64,000 nucleotides of DNA from Kordiimonas gwangyangensis DSM 19435 = JCM 12864 (GTDB lineage Bacteria; Pseudomonadota; Alphaproteobacteria; Sphingomonadales; Kordiimonadaceae). The stretch is taken from the NCBI RefSeq assembly GCF_000375545.1, contig NZ_AQXF01000001.1, forward strand, positions 172,892 through 236,891, read 5' to 3'. Numbering within the stretch: position 1 is the stretch's first letter; each line of letters starts with the position of its first letter. Made by a program: the position numbers and the translations under genes. The notes under the pieces are model-generated. The model searched no databases. It was not told the DNA's origin and worked only from the letters and a program-made list of their open reading frames with translations. Of this stretch, positions 18,192 to 26,984 are shown piece after piece.

Positions 18192-18745
18192 TCGTCCAGC
18201 ATGGAAAGAAGCTTGAGCACCGTGTTCCAGTTGCGGGACGTGGGCGTGGTGCCGAGCTTTTTGGCTGTCAGCAGTGCTGAGAAGTCAGAGCGTGCCGAGC
18301 CTTCACGGTAATAGACATAAAGCGCGTTTCCCTTAAGGGTGATATCCTCCGGTCCGTCATAGCCGTCGATAAGCGCCTCTATCCTCGCCTCATCCGGCGT
18401 GTGCAGCAGATAGGCGATGTGCAACAGCTTCGGCTCGCGCCCCTCGGTGGGCTCAAGCGCGTCGGTCACATACGGGCAAGCTGCCGCTTCCGCGCGGAAG
18501 GTGGCTTCGTCCCGGATGATGAATTCGGTATGGAAACCAAACGCTTTTTCACACAAAGCTTCAAGCCGGGCTGCCATATCAGCCGGCGCCTCACTCGCCC
18601 CTTCAAAGACGATATTGCCGGACTGCACATAGGTTTGCACACCCGAGAAACCCGCTTTCTCGACGACGACCTTGAGGTCCGCCATTTTCATTTTGCGGTT
18701 GCCGCCAACATTGATGCCGCGCAGGAGCGCCACGTATTTTGCCAT
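18188..18745 (-). CDS. DUF1697 family protein
   Basis: A 185-residue cytoplasmic protein with the family opening 'KYVALLRGINVGGNRKMKM' and the following 'VQTYVQSGNIVFEG'. DUF1697 proteins are widespread and small; their function is unknown. ATG at 18745 is set by AGGGAGAAAACCA upstream. The gene ends in a tail-to-tail 4-base overlap with the desaturase. Confidence 0.88.
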   Translation of the reverse strand: MAKYVALLRGINVGGNRKMKMADLKVVVEKAGFSGVQTYVQSGNIVFEGASEAPADMAARLEALCEKAFGFHTEFIIRDEATFRAEAAACPYVTDALEPTEGREPKLLHIAYLLHTPDEARIEALIDGYDGPEDITLKGNALYVYYREGSARSDFSALLTAKKLGTTPTSRNWNTVLKLLSMLDD

Positions 18746-18795
18746 TGGTTTTCTCCCTGCCGCCACAGTGCCGATTGCCCGCGCCACGCACAAAT

Positions 18796-18832
18796 AAAAA
18801 AAGCCCACCCCGCAGGGACACGGGGTGGGTCT
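18796..18832 (-). terminator. Intrinsic terminator (minus strand)
   Basis: Read on the minus strand, ACCCACCCCG pairs with CGGGGTGGG(C) around TGTCCCTG, followed by seven T. It ends transcription from the glutathione transferase gene and the structured element after it. Confidence 0.88.
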
Positions 18833-18935
18833 CCAAAGTTTGGCGGCACTCCCTAAAACGCGAGGTAGGGAAACGGAAGTGCCGCACTGGGCTTTAAGCG
18901 AGGAACGGGCCTGGCCCGCGGGGGTTCGCTTAAGT
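18796..18935 (-). ncRNA. Candidate structured RNA or 3'-UTR-derived small RNA
   Basis: On the minus strand, between the glutathione-transferase stop (18968) and the DUF1697 start, three hairpins follow one another. TTAAGCGA/TCGCTTAA (18926-18933 with 18894-18901) encloses CGGGCC-A-GGCCCG. AGTGCCGC/GCGGCACT arms (18878-18885 with 18843-18850) hold an inner CCCTA/TAGGG. A strong terminator ends it at 18796. No open frame fits. It may be a separate small RNA or the tail of the upstream mRNA; I see no clear promoter of its own. Confidence 0.4.
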
Positions 18936-18967
18936 AGGAGCTTGTGTGCCGGGACGGGCCGTGAGGC

Positions 18968-19651
18968 CTAGTCCCAGCCGCAGACCTTGCGGCCTTTGAC
19001 CGCTGCCGGGCGGGCATTACAGCGTGCACGCCATGCCTGCACATTGGGGAAATCATCAAGCCCGACATGCGCGGTCGCGTCATAAAACTCTTCAAGGCAA
19101 TTCACCCATGGGAAGGTGGCCATGTCTGCGATGGTATATTCGTCCACCAGATAGTCGCGGCCTTCAAGGCGCGCTTCAAGCACACCAAGCAGGCGCTTGA
19201 CCTCTTTGGTGTAGCGCTCGACCGGGTACGGGTGGTCACAGTTGGCGCGGGCAAATTTGTAAAAATGACCAAGCTGGCCGAACATCGGCCCGACACCCGC
19301 CATCTGGAAGAAGAGCCACTGGATGGTCTCGGCGCGTTTGCGCGGGTCGGTGGGCAGGAACTTGCCGGAGCGTTCGGCCAGGTGCAGCAGGATAGCGCCT
19401 GACTCCATCACGCTCAAAGGCTCGGTATCGCCCGCATCCTCACCGCCGATGGGGCCATTGGGGTCCACAATCGCGGGGATTTTGGAGTTGGGGTTGATGG
19501 CGACAAAGTCCGGCTTGAACTGGTCACCCTCACCGATCTCGATACGGTGCGCCTCATAGGGCAGGCCCATTTCCTCGAGCGCAATGGAGACCTTCTGGCC
19601 GTTCGGTGTGGCGAGTGTGTAAAGCTGGATGGGCTTGAGATTGGCTGTCAT
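18968..19651 (-). CDS. Glutathione S-transferase family protein (YfcG/YghU-like)
   Basis: A 227-residue two-domain protein: an N-terminal thioredoxin-like domain ('LYTLATPNGQKVSIALEEMG', with the TPNG motif of Nu-class transferases, and 'NPNSKIPAIVD', the cis-proline loop) and a C-terminal all-helical domain ('YTIADMATFPWVNCL', the capping motif). Nu-class members act as disulfide-bond or peroxide reductases with glutathione in the cytoplasm. That role is an inference from motifs. Confidence 0.9.
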   Translation of the reverse strand: MTANLKPIQLYTLATPNGQKVSIALEEMGLPYEAHRIEIGEGDQFKPDFVAINPNSKIPAIVDPNGPIGGEDAGDTEPLSVMESGAILLHLAERSGKFLPTDPRKRAETIQWLFFQMAGVGPMFGQLGHFYKFARANCDHPYPVERYTKEVKRLLGVLEARLEGRDYLVDEYTIADMATFPWVNCLEEFYDATAHVGLDDFPNVQAWRARCNARPAAVKGRKVCGWD

Positions 19652-19902
19652 GGTGCGGCATTCCCTTTTGTCGCGCTGTCATCATCAAAATTCGGTTTAT
19701 AAAGCTGCCCGGCCTTCTTGGCCTTGATGGGGCAATTTCTAGAATATTTGTCATTCTCGCTGCCCTAACCCGGGCTGTCTTGCCCAAAGCATATGGGAAG
19801 CCCCTCACCCGCTTTGAATGCGCAAGTCTGTGCAAAACATGCCTGATCCTGCACGGGCATATTTCTTACCAGCCCTTGACTCGTTACCCAAATTACCCTA
19901 AA

Positions 19903-19920
19903 TGATACCTCAGGGTATCA
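19903..19920. promoter_or_regulatory. Inverted repeat, candidate operator of the XRE operon
   Basis: TGATACC (19903-19909) and GGTATCA (19914-19920) form perfect 7-base arms around TCAG, just after a possible -35 TTGACT at 19876. Extra TACCC/GGTA half-sites flank it on both sides (19883-19900 and 19924-19940). The position 36 bases before the operon start suits repression, perhaps by the operon's own XRE regulator. Confidence 0.45.
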
Positions 19921-19955
19921 ATATGGTATTTAAGCTACCCAAAAAGGAACCTGTA

Positions 19956-20438
19956 ATGACCAAAGCGAAAAACATATCACCGGCCCAGATGATTGACAGC
20001 TTCCTGCGGCGTGTCGGGCTTGGTGTGGCGGCTGTTGGCGTGACCTATGGCCTTTCGGCGCTTGAGGTGGTTTTGCCGCCCAAGGAGGCCGGCTATGTGG
20101 ACACCGCACAGCTTGTGCTGTCCATCCTTGTGGTGCTGACAATATTCCCCGCCTTTGTGAAATTCATGCTGGCGCGCAAGCGCGGCGTTTGCAAAAGCGC
20201 GGAAGACAACAGCTATATGGCGCAGATGTTCAAAGAGGCGGCGCATCATGCGTTCTCCGCTACTTTCATCACGCTCATCATCCTTGAAGTCGTGTCCAAG
20301 GCTATAAAACCCGCCATGCCCGTACACTTCTTCATCGATATCGCACTTTTCATCAGCCTGAGTTTCTTCGCCGCCATGTTCTTCAAACTGACCGGCGCCG
20401 ACGATGAAGAGGACGACTGGGAGGATGCGGGCGAATGA
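19956..20438 (+). CDS. Four-helix membrane protein of unknown function
   Basis: A 160-residue integral membrane protein. Hydrophobic segments lie at about 20-38, 48-70, 100-120 and 128-148, and the tail is strongly acidic ('GADDEEDDWEDAGE'). I do not recognise a named family. The start is taken at 19956 because AAGGAACCTGTA precedes it. It overlaps the XRE regulator gene by four bases (ATGA), so the pair is translationally coupled. Such membrane-protein/XRE-regulator pairs are common in bacteria, but their job is mostly unknown. Confidence 0.75.
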   Translation: MTKAKNISPAQMIDSFLRRVGLGVAAVGVTYGLSALEVVLPPKEAGYVDTAQLVLSILVVLTIFPAFVKFMLARKRGVCKSAEDNSYMAQMFKEAAHHAFSATFITLIILEVVSKAIKPAMPVHFFIDIALFISLSFFAAMFFKLTGADDEEDDWEDAGE

Positions 20439-20647
20439 GCGACGAACTGGAAAACCGCATCCGCGTCTTCCGTGCCGAACACCGCATGAGCCAAGGCGAA
20501 CTGGCGGACGCCATCGGCGTCAGCCGCAAGACAATCAGCACCATCGAGGTGGGACGTTTCATCCCCTCCACCGTGATCGCACTCAAACTTGCGCAGCATT
20601 TCGGTGTGCCAGTCGAAGAGATTTTCAGCCTGAGGAACGACGGCTAA
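20435..20647 (+). CDS. Small XRE-family HTH regulator
   Basis: A 70-residue protein that is almost wholly a helix-turn-helix domain ('MSQGELADAIGVSRKTISTI', then 'FIPSTVIALKLAQHFGVPVEEIF'). This is the YozG/SinR-like minimal regulator with no effector domain. It is translationally coupled to the upstream membrane protein. It is a likely autoregulator through the inverted repeat at 19903. Confidence 0.9.
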   Translation: MSDELENRIRVFRAEHRMSQGELADAIGVSRKTISTIEVGRFIPSTVIALKLAQHFGVPVEEIFSLRNDG

Positions 20648-20697
20648 ACCCGGGCCACGACAGCGAGCCCAAAACGATAAACATGAAAGGAAACATC

Positions 20698-20907
20698 ATG
20701 AAAACCGACAGCAAACAAACCGTATTCCACGCCATCCTTTGGGCCGCCGCCATGATCGGCACCGCCATCCTGTTGCGCGGCAGCGAGAACAAGGAAAGCG
20801 TGTTCCTGATGCTGCTTGTGCTTTCAAGCACAAGCGTGCTGGCGAACGGCAGCGTGCGCAATGAATGGCGTTGCCTGAAGGCCAAATTCAGCGGCAAGGG
20901 CAAATAA
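20698..20907 (+). CDS. Small two-helix membrane protein
   Basis: A 69-residue protein with two hydrophobic segments (about 9-27 and 33-50) and a basic tail ('LKAKFSGKGK'). The start at 20698 follows AAAGGAAACATC. Its stop TAA shares a base with the ATG of the next gene (TAATG). It is probably part of the same unit as the XRE pair. It is too short to assign a function. Confidence 0.65.
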   Translation: MKTDSKQTVFHAILWAAAMIGTAILLRGSENKESVFLMLLVLSSTSVLANGSVRNEWRCLKAKFSGKGK

Positions 20908-22613
20908 TGAAACGTTTCATCATAGGCCTGATGGTGCTTGTGTGGGCGACCGCCCCCGCGAGCGCCGACCCCGCGCCTGCGGATATTGCCGGGGACTGGA
21001 TTGGCACGCTGCAAACGCCGGGCGGCAAGCTGTCGCTGGTGCTGACCATCACTGAGGACAAGGATGGCAGCTTGGCCGCCGTGCTTGAAAGCCCCGACCA
21101 AGCGCCGGGCCAGAAAATCCCGGTCACTAGTGTTAGCGTGACTGACGGCGTGCTCGAGTTCACCTCCCGCGCCATTGGCGCCACCTACAAGGGCACATGG
21201 ACGGGCAAGGCATGGCAGGGTGATTTCAACCAAGGCATGGCTTTGCCGCTTGAGTTCAAACGGGGCGAGCTCGCACCAAAACCTGTGCTCAAAGGCCTCG
21301 ACGGTGAATGGACGGCGGAGATTGTGCGCAACGGCCAAACCATAGGTTTTGCGCTAACGGTCGAGACCACCGAGCGCGGCACAAGCGCCACTTTTGCCGT
21401 GCCCGCCATGATGGCATACGGTCTGCCGGTCGCTGACCTCAGCCTTGACGGTGATGCTTTCAGTTTCAGCGTTCCGGCTGTTGCAAGCAGCTTTACCGGC
21501 ACATTTAGCGGGGCAGATGCGCCCATCGCAGGCATTTGGCAGCGGAAGGGGCAGGAAGCGCTTGAGACCGCTTTCATCCGCACCAGCGACAAGGCTGCAG
21601 AAGTGAAGCGCCCGCAAATGCCACAGGAACCTTTCCCTTACAGAAGCGTCGACGTGAGCATGCCGAACGCGGCGGCAAAAGGCGTAACCCTTTCAGGTAC
21701 ACTCACTCTTCCCGAGGGTGATGGCCCCTTTCCCGCAGCCATCCTGATTTCCGGCTCGGGCCCGCAGGACCGGGATGAGACACTGCTGGGCCACAAACCG
21801 TTCGCCGTGCTGGCCGACTATCTGACCCGCCAGGGCATTGCCGTGCTGCGCTACGATGACCGCGGCTTTGGCCGCTCCACCGGAGATTATGGGACCTCGA
21901 CCTCAGCGGACTTCGCGACTGACGCCAACGCGGCCTTCGCCTTCCTTGCGGCGCGCGAGGATATCAAAGCGGGCGCCATCGGCTTCATCGGCCATAGCGA
22001 AGGTGGCCTTGTGGCCCCGATCGCTGCCAAGGCAAACGATGCCCTTGGCTATATTGTGTTCCTTGCAGGCCCCGGTGTGCCCACGCGTGAGCTGCTTGTA
22101 ACCCAGCGCCGGGTGATCAGTATGTCGAACGGCGCGAGCGAAGCCGATGTCACGCGCGTGGCGGAGCAGTCCGAAAGCGTGCTCGATGCAGTTGCCACCG
22201 CAAGCAGCACCGAGGACGCGCACGCAAAGCTTGAGGTTCTGCTGACGCCTGAGGTGATGCAAGCCATGGGTATGCCGCCGGAGCGCAAGCAGGCCGCCAT
22301 CAGCCAGCTGACAAACAACTGGTTCAGATATTTCCTGAAGCATGACCCTGTGCCGTACCTGCGCGCACTTGAGATGCCTGTGCTTGCGCTCAATGGCTCC
22401 CTCGACCAACAGGTGGACGCCGCTGACAATCTGGCAGGTATGCGCGCTGCGTTTGCAGAACACCGTGATGCAACGGTGGTTGAGCTACCGGGCCTCAATC
22501 ACATGTTCCAGACCGCCAAGACCGGCGGCCTTGATGAATATATGGCGATTGAGGAGACCTTCAGTCCCAAGGCGATGGAGATGATTGCCGCGTGGATTAA
22601 CGCACGCTTCTGA
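20907..22613 (+). CDS. Exported alpha/beta hydrolase with duplicated N-terminal domain
   Basis: A 568-residue protein with a signal peptide (1-20, 'ATAPASA'). Residues ~22-120 and ~128-228 look like two copies of one beta-rich module: each has a 'GDWIGTLQTPGGKLSLVLTI' / 'GEWTAEIVRNGQTIGFALTV' opening and a 'TFSGADAPIAGIWQRKGQ'-type close. The hydrolase domain (240-568) has nucleophile S364 in 'FIGHSEGG', an aspartate in 'NGSLDQQVDA' and histidine in 'LPGLNHMF', giving a complete triad. It is probably a periplasmic esterase or peptidase of the S33-like group; the substrate is unknown. It is coupled to the preceding small membrane-protein gene by a TAATG overlap. Confidence 0.85.
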   Translation: MKRFIIGLMVLVWATAPASADPAPADIAGDWIGTLQTPGGKLSLVLTITEDKDGSLAAVLESPDQAPGQKIPVTSVSVTDGVLEFTSRAIGATYKGTWTGKAWQGDFNQGMALPLEFKRGELAPKPVLKGLDGEWTAEIVRNGQTIGFALTVETTERGTSATFAVPAMMAYGLPVADLSLDGDAFSFSVPAVASSFTGTFSGADAPIAGIWQRKGQEALETAFIRTSDKAAEVKRPQMPQEPFPYRSVDVSMPNAAAKGVTLSGTLTLPEGDGPFPAAILISGSGPQDRDETLLGHKPFAVLADYLTRQGIAVLRYDDRGFGRSTGDYGTSTSADFATDANAAFAFLAAREDIKAGAIGFIGHSEGGLVAPIAAKANDALGYIVFLAGPGVPTRELLVTQRRVISMSNGASEADVTRVAEQSESVLDAVATASSTEDAHAKLEVLLTPEVMQAMGMPPERKQAAISQLTNNWFRYFLKHDPVPYLRALEMPVLALNGSLDQQVDAADNLAGMRAAFAEHRDATVVELPGLNHMFQTAKTGGLDEYMAIEETFSPKAMEMIAAWINARF

Positions 22614-22630
22614 AGCGTCACGGCATAAGA

Positions 22631-22661
22631 TAAAGGCGGGGCTCACCCCGCCTTTTTTTTC
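22631..22661 (+). terminator. Intrinsic terminator after the hydrolase operon
   Basis: AAGGCGGGG pairs with CCCCGCCTT around CTCA, followed by eight T. The convergent aminotransferase gene begins its 3' end just after it. Confidence 0.92.
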
Positions 22662-22665
22662 GGCG

Positions 22666-23841
22666 TCAAGCCGCCAGCACGTCCCGCGCGGCCTTGAGCG
22701 CCTTGTCGGCATCCGCCTTGTGCTGGTGCCGATTAAGGGCGTCAGCGAGGGCGGTGATACAAAGCTCAACATTCTCCTGCCGGGCTGAGGTGCCCATCAG
22801 ACCGATACGCCAGATTTTACCCGCAAGCGGGCCAAGCCCCGCGCCGATTTCAAGGTCGTACGCTTCCAGAAGGTGCTTGCGCACACTGGCTTCATCCACG
22901 CCCGCAGGGACCTTCACCGCATTCAACTGCGGTAGGCGGTGTTCTTCATCGACCACAAATTCAATGCCCATGCTCTCAAGGCCTGCGGCGAGCGCTTTGT
23001 GCATTTTGGCGTGGCGATTAAAGCTCTCGTTCAGCCCTTCCTCAAAGATCATCACCAATGCTTCATGAAGGCCGTAAAGCGGGTTCACGGGTGCGGTGTG
23101 GTGGTAAGAGCGGCCACCGGTGCCGTCCCAATATGCCATCACGAGCGAGAGGTCGAGGAACCAGCTCGCCACCGGGGTGGAGCGGGAGCGAACACGCTCA
23201 AGCGCTGCTTCCGAGAAGGAGACAGGCGACAAGCCCGGCGTGCACGACAGGCATTTCTGGCTGCCGGTATAAACCGCATCCACACCCCAGGCGTCAATCT
23301 CCACCGGGATGCCGCCAACACTTGTGACCGCATCCATGATGGTCAGGCAGTCATGTTTTTTCGCAATGTCGCACAAGGCGGCGGCGTCCGCGCGTACGCC
23401 TGTTGAGGTTTCCGCGTGAACGAAGGCGAGAATACCTGCCTCCGGGTGGTCCGCGAGCACGCTGTCGACTACGTCAAGGTCCGGGGCTTTGCCCCACTCC
23501 ACGTCGACCATCACAGGTGTGCCGCCCGCGCGCACAACATTTTCGCGCATGCGTTCACCGAACACACCGTTGCGGATCACAACAACCGTGTCGCCTTCCT
23601 CGATGAGGTTGACAAAACAGGTTTCCATACCGGCGGAACCGGGGGCGGAGACCGGGAAAGTCAGGGCGTTTTCAGTACGGAACAGTGCCCGCAAGCCGCC
23701 TTTGATCTCCTCCATCATGCCCTGGAAGGCAGGATCGAGGTGACCAAGGGTGGGGCGCGCCATGGCCGCCAGGATACGTTCATGCACATCACTTGGGCCC
23801 GGGCCCATCAACGTGCGTTTCGGGGGCATGAATGATTTCAT
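22666..23841 (-). CDS. Class V PLP aminotransferase (alanine/serine-glyoxylate aminotransferase family)
   Basis: A 391-residue fold-type I aminotransferase. 'LMGPGPSDVHERIL' is the typical N-terminus, D170 in 'TIMDAVTSVGG' should contact the pyridine nitrogen, and K196 in 'YTGSQKCLSCTPG' is the Schiff-base lysine. The C-terminal 'WRIGLMGTSA' is the carboxylate-binding arginine segment. It probably transfers an amino group from alanine or serine to glyoxylate. The GGAGCACGCA site fixes the start. Confidence 0.92.
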   Translation of the reverse strand: MKSFMPPKRTLMGPGPSDVHERILAAMARPTLGHLDPAFQGMMEEIKGGLRALFRTENALTFPVSAPGSAGMETCFVNLIEEGDTVVVIRNGVFGERMRENVVRAGGTPVMVDVEWGKAPDLDVVDSVLADHPEAGILAFVHAETSTGVRADAAALCDIAKKHDCLTIMDAVTSVGGIPVEIDAWGVDAVYTGSQKCLSCTPGLSPVSFSEAALERVRSRSTPVASWFLDLSLVMAYWDGTGGRSYHHTAPVNPLYGLHEALVMIFEEGLNESFNRHAKMHKALAAGLESMGIEFVVDEEHRLPQLNAVKVPAGVDEASVRKHLLEAYDLEIGAGLGPLAGKIWRIGLMGTSARQENVELCITALADALNRHQHKADADKALKAARDVLAA

Positions 23842-24083
23842 TGCGTGCTCCTCGTTTATTCCGGAACTTTCGGGAACGAATGTGAAATGCCTGTGACACA
23901 GAACAGCAAGAATAAGGCACAGGCGGTGAACTAGGCGCCTTCGTGCATATTTCTAGCCCGAAAATTCTGACCTGCGCAATCGCGCATTCAGGAATAGGTG
24001 AGGAAGGGGGCACAATTGGGGCCGTCTGGCCCGTGCCTGTATGGCCGCGAAACGACCACGACCATACAGGGAACAGAGTGTTA

Positions 24084-24749
24084 TCAGGCTGCTTCGCGCC
24101 AGTGCGGCGGATAGGTGCGGTCGTAGCCGTGCACTGCCTCAATGCGTTTCATGAACGCCGCAAGGTGGCCGTATTTCTCGCGGAGCGGCAGGAAACCAAC
24201 TTTATGGTCAGCGGTCAGTCTGGGACCAACACGTTCGAGTAGCGCCAGAAGGGGGTAGAGCGTCATGTCTGCCGCGCTGATAGCGTCAACGGCGAGATAG
24301 TCACTTTCCGCGAGCCAGCCTTCAACGATATCCAGCTCGTTCTCCAGTCGGGAGAGATCCCTCTGAATTTCGGCTTCGCGGCCCTTGGCCTCACCACGGA
24401 AAATCAGCCCCAGGCTTGCCGTCAGCGCCTGACCAAAATAGTTTTCAACTTCTGCCATGCGCTGCCACACCAGTGCACTTTCCTTATTGTCGCGGCCGAA
24501 GATGGGCGTATCCGGGTAAGCGCGGTCAAGATAGGCGAGAATGGCTGTGGATTCGTAGATCGTCAGGTCGCCATCCACCAGCACCGGTACTTTTGCGCGT
24601 GGGTTACGCGCCAGATGTTCCGCCGTCTTGGTGTCGCCTTTCGAGAAATGCAGCTCCACAGCCTTATAGTCGATGCCTTTGACTTCCATCGCGAGCATAA
24701 CACGCCACGAAAACGGGCTGCCGCTGCCAAAATAACAGGTGATTGCCAT
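24084..24749 (-). CDS. Glutathione S-transferase family protein
   Basis: A 221-residue two-domain transferase: N-terminal 'CYFGSGSPFSWRVMLAMEVKG' (serine-rich active-site loop), 'NPRAKVPVLVDGDLTIYES' (cis-proline loop and glutathione-gamma-glutamyl contact 'ES'), and a C-terminal helical domain with 'ISAADMTLYPLLALLERVG'. ATG at 24749 is set by GGAGGACAGTT. It is single in its transcription unit. The substrate is unknown. Confidence 0.9.
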   Translation of the reverse strand: MAITCYFGSGSPFSWRVMLAMEVKGIDYKAVELHFSKGDTKTAEHLARNPRAKVPVLVDGDLTIYESTAILAYLDRAYPDTPIFGRDNKESALVWQRMAEVENYFGQALTASLGLIFRGEAKGREAEIQRDLSRLENELDIVEGWLAESDYLAVDAISAADMTLYPLLALLERVGPRLTADHKVGFLPLREKYGHLAAFMKRIEAVHGYDRTYPPHWREAA

Positions 24750-24882
24750 AACTGTCCTCCGCTTGATCTGAATGGGAGATACATATCTCGGCAACCGGGT
24801 GCGTATTTAAAGGCAAGAAAAATGGAACGGCAGCATCCAAATTTGCACCACGCGCTGAACAGCCATGTATCCGGCGTGCAGT

Positions 24883-26805
24883 TTACGCGATAACGCGGGC
24901 AATCTCGAAGCGGAGTTTATCGATCTCGATGGGTTTACTGACAAAACCGTTCACGCCTGCTTTGAAGAAGGCTTCGCGCTGCTCCATCATGGCATCAGCC
25001 GTGAGCGCGATGATTGGAATCTCGGCCCGCGCGTCCGTGCGTTCGCGCACCATTTTGGTGGCTTCCATGCCCGAGAGTTTGGGCATCTGGTTGTCCATCA
25101 GCACAAGGTCGAAATGCTGGTCTGTATCAAGTAGTGCAAGGGCTTTTTCGCCGTCGTCAGCAAGCACCACCTCATGCCCCAAGGTCTTGAGCATTTTGGT
25201 GATCAGCATCTGGTTGATGACAACATCTTCCGCCAGCAGGATGCGCAGCTTGCGCTCGCTCTTTGCAAGAGCATCCATGCTATTCTTGGGCACTTCGCAC
25301 ACTTCGCGCAGCTCAACGGGGATGCGGAACCAGAATGTGCTGCCTTCACCAATCGCGCTTTCCACGCCGATCTGTCCACCCATCAGGGTCACAAGCTGCT
25401 GGCTGATGGCAAGGCCAAGGCCGGTGCCGCCCGCACGTTTCTCCACCGCATTTTTAAGCTGGCTGAAACGGCGGAACAGCCGCTCAAGATCCGCCTCAGA
25501 TATGCCGGCCCCGGTGTCCGAAATACGCACCTCAAGCGAATGGCTGCCAGCAGCCTCATTCAGCGACACACGAATTGTGACCATGCCGCCTTCGGTGAAT
25601 TTGATGGCGTTACCGACGAGATTGTTGATCACCTGCCTCAGGCGTACTTCATCCGCCACGATGCAGGCATCACACCCTTCACCCATTTCAAGCACCAGCC
25701 TGTTGGATTTATCGCCTGCCACTGGCTTCATCAGGATGTGAATATCCCGGAGCATGCGTGCGAGCAGGAAGGGCGCCGGATGCACCGCAAGCTTACCGGC
25801 TTCAAGTTTCGAGAAATCAAGGATATCATTGATGATATTCAGGAGCGCCTGTGCGCTTGAAAGCGACGCCTGCATAAGCTCGCTCTTCTCATCCTCGTCC
25901 TTGGAACTCATGAGCAGATTGAGGCCGCTGATCACGCCGTTCATCGGCGTCCTGATTTCGTGGCTCATGTTCGATAGGAATTCAGACTTTGCGTCATTGG
26001 CCGAATTGGCCTTCGCCATGGCTTCCGTCATGCGCGCATGCTTGTGCGCGAGAATGCGGGATGTCAGCTTCAATTGTTCGGCAATCTGGCCAAATTCATC
26101 CTGCCCGTGGATATCAAAATTAATGTCGCCCTCCTCGGACGATAGCTTGCGCGATGCCGCCATCAGTTTGACGAGCCGGCGGTCAATCTTGAGCCAGGTG
26201 AGGACCAGCATAACAAGCGTGAGCGCAAACAGCGTCACACCCATGATGGTCACAAGGTGCAGCGATGCGTCTTGGATTTCTTCCGCAAGTGACGCCGTGC
26301 TTTGCACATAAACGAGCCCGTTTTTGGTCATGCGACCGTCTTCGAGGAAACCGAGGCCAGCATAGCCGGTAATGGTTTTATTGGCTGCGTCCCGCACTTC
26401 GACGATTTGGCCCGTGAGCAGTGCGCGGCGGTATTGCTTCGCGTCCGCCCCGTGACCAAGCACCGAGAGATTTTGACCAATTTGGGAGGCGTCCGATGAG
26501 AAACGCACCACACCCGCATCATCCAATACGGCGAGCGCCAAAACTGACGGATCATCAGCGGTAATGAAAATATCCTGGCTGACGCTGAATTTGTTACCTT
26601 GCGACAGCAGGGTATTGTAGCGCCCTTGCATGTCAGATATCACGCGGCTGAAGGAAGCTTCGGTCAGATCATAGGCGCGCTCTTCCGCCTCTGGCTTCGC
26701 AACAAAAACATAGATGACAGCGGTAACGAGCGCTGCGACAAGAAAGCCGAACGGGACAAAATACCGAATTGGTATGTCATTCAGTGTCGAGCCAAAAAGG
26801 CGCAC
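24883..26805 (-). CDS. Hybrid sensor histidine kinase/response regulator
   Basis: A 640-residue protein: two membrane helices (~14-35 and ~183-205) bracket a ~145-residue periplasmic sensor domain, followed by HAMP (~207-260), HisKA with 'FLSNMSHEIRTPMNGVISGL', HATPase_c ('NLVGNAIKFTE', 'DTGAGISEAD', 'GTGLGLAI') and a C-terminal receiver ('ILLAEDVVINQ', 'LVLMDNQMPKLSG', lysine in 'GFVSKPIE'). The start is GTG at 26805 behind GGGAGACATAT. A solute-binding protein gene is divergently encoded at 26985 and could supply a ligand, as happens with some kinase/binding-protein pairs; this is inference. No separate histidine phosphotransfer protein is nearby. Confidence 0.93.
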   Translation of the reverse strand: MRLFGSTLNDIPIRYFVPFGFLVAALVTAVIYVFVAKPEAEERAYDLTEASFSRVISDMQGRYNTLLSQGNKFSVSQDIFITADDPSVLALAVLDDAGVVRFSSDASQIGQNLSVLGHGADAKQYRRALLTGQIVEVRDAANKTITGYAGLGFLEDGRMTKNGLVYVQSTASLAEEIQDASLHLVTIMGVTLFALTLVMLVLTWLKIDRRLVKLMAASRKLSSEEGDINFDIHGQDEFGQIAEQLKLTSRILAHKHARMTEAMAKANSANDAKSEFLSNMSHEIRTPMNGVISGLNLLMSSKDEDEKSELMQASLSSAQALLNIINDILDFSKLEAGKLAVHPAPFLLARMLRDIHILMKPVAGDKSNRLVLEMGEGCDACIVADEVRLRQVINNLVGNAIKFTEGGMVTIRVSLNEAAGSHSLEVRISDTGAGISEADLERLFRRFSQLKNAVEKRAGGTGLGLAISQQLVTLMGGQIGVESAIGEGSTFWFRIPVELREVCEVPKNSMDALAKSERKLRILLAEDVVINQMLITKMLKTLGHEVVLADDGEKALALLDTDQHFDLVLMDNQMPKLSGMEATKMVRERTDARAEIPIIALTADAMMEQREAFFKAGVNGFVSKPIEIDKLRFEIARVIA

Positions 26806-26984
26806 ATATGTCTCCCACAGTCCCCTACGAAGCGGTCATGACACGCTAGCGGTCCTTCAATATTGCCGCAACCAGTAAACATATCGTTGCCATGGTTGCC
26901 ATTTATTAAGCTGCCGGTAACATTAATTCAGTTAAAGCTGTAAATGTGTCCCTTTCAGGCAAAGCAAGGTCAGGCATTCCAATT

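Noticed and set aside
19819..19858. Possible fourth copy of the YGCRCA array (GCGCA, GTGCA, TGCAC motifs upstream of the XRE operon)
   Set aside because: Spacing is about 10 and then irregular, so it does not keep the 11-base phase of the three accepted copies.
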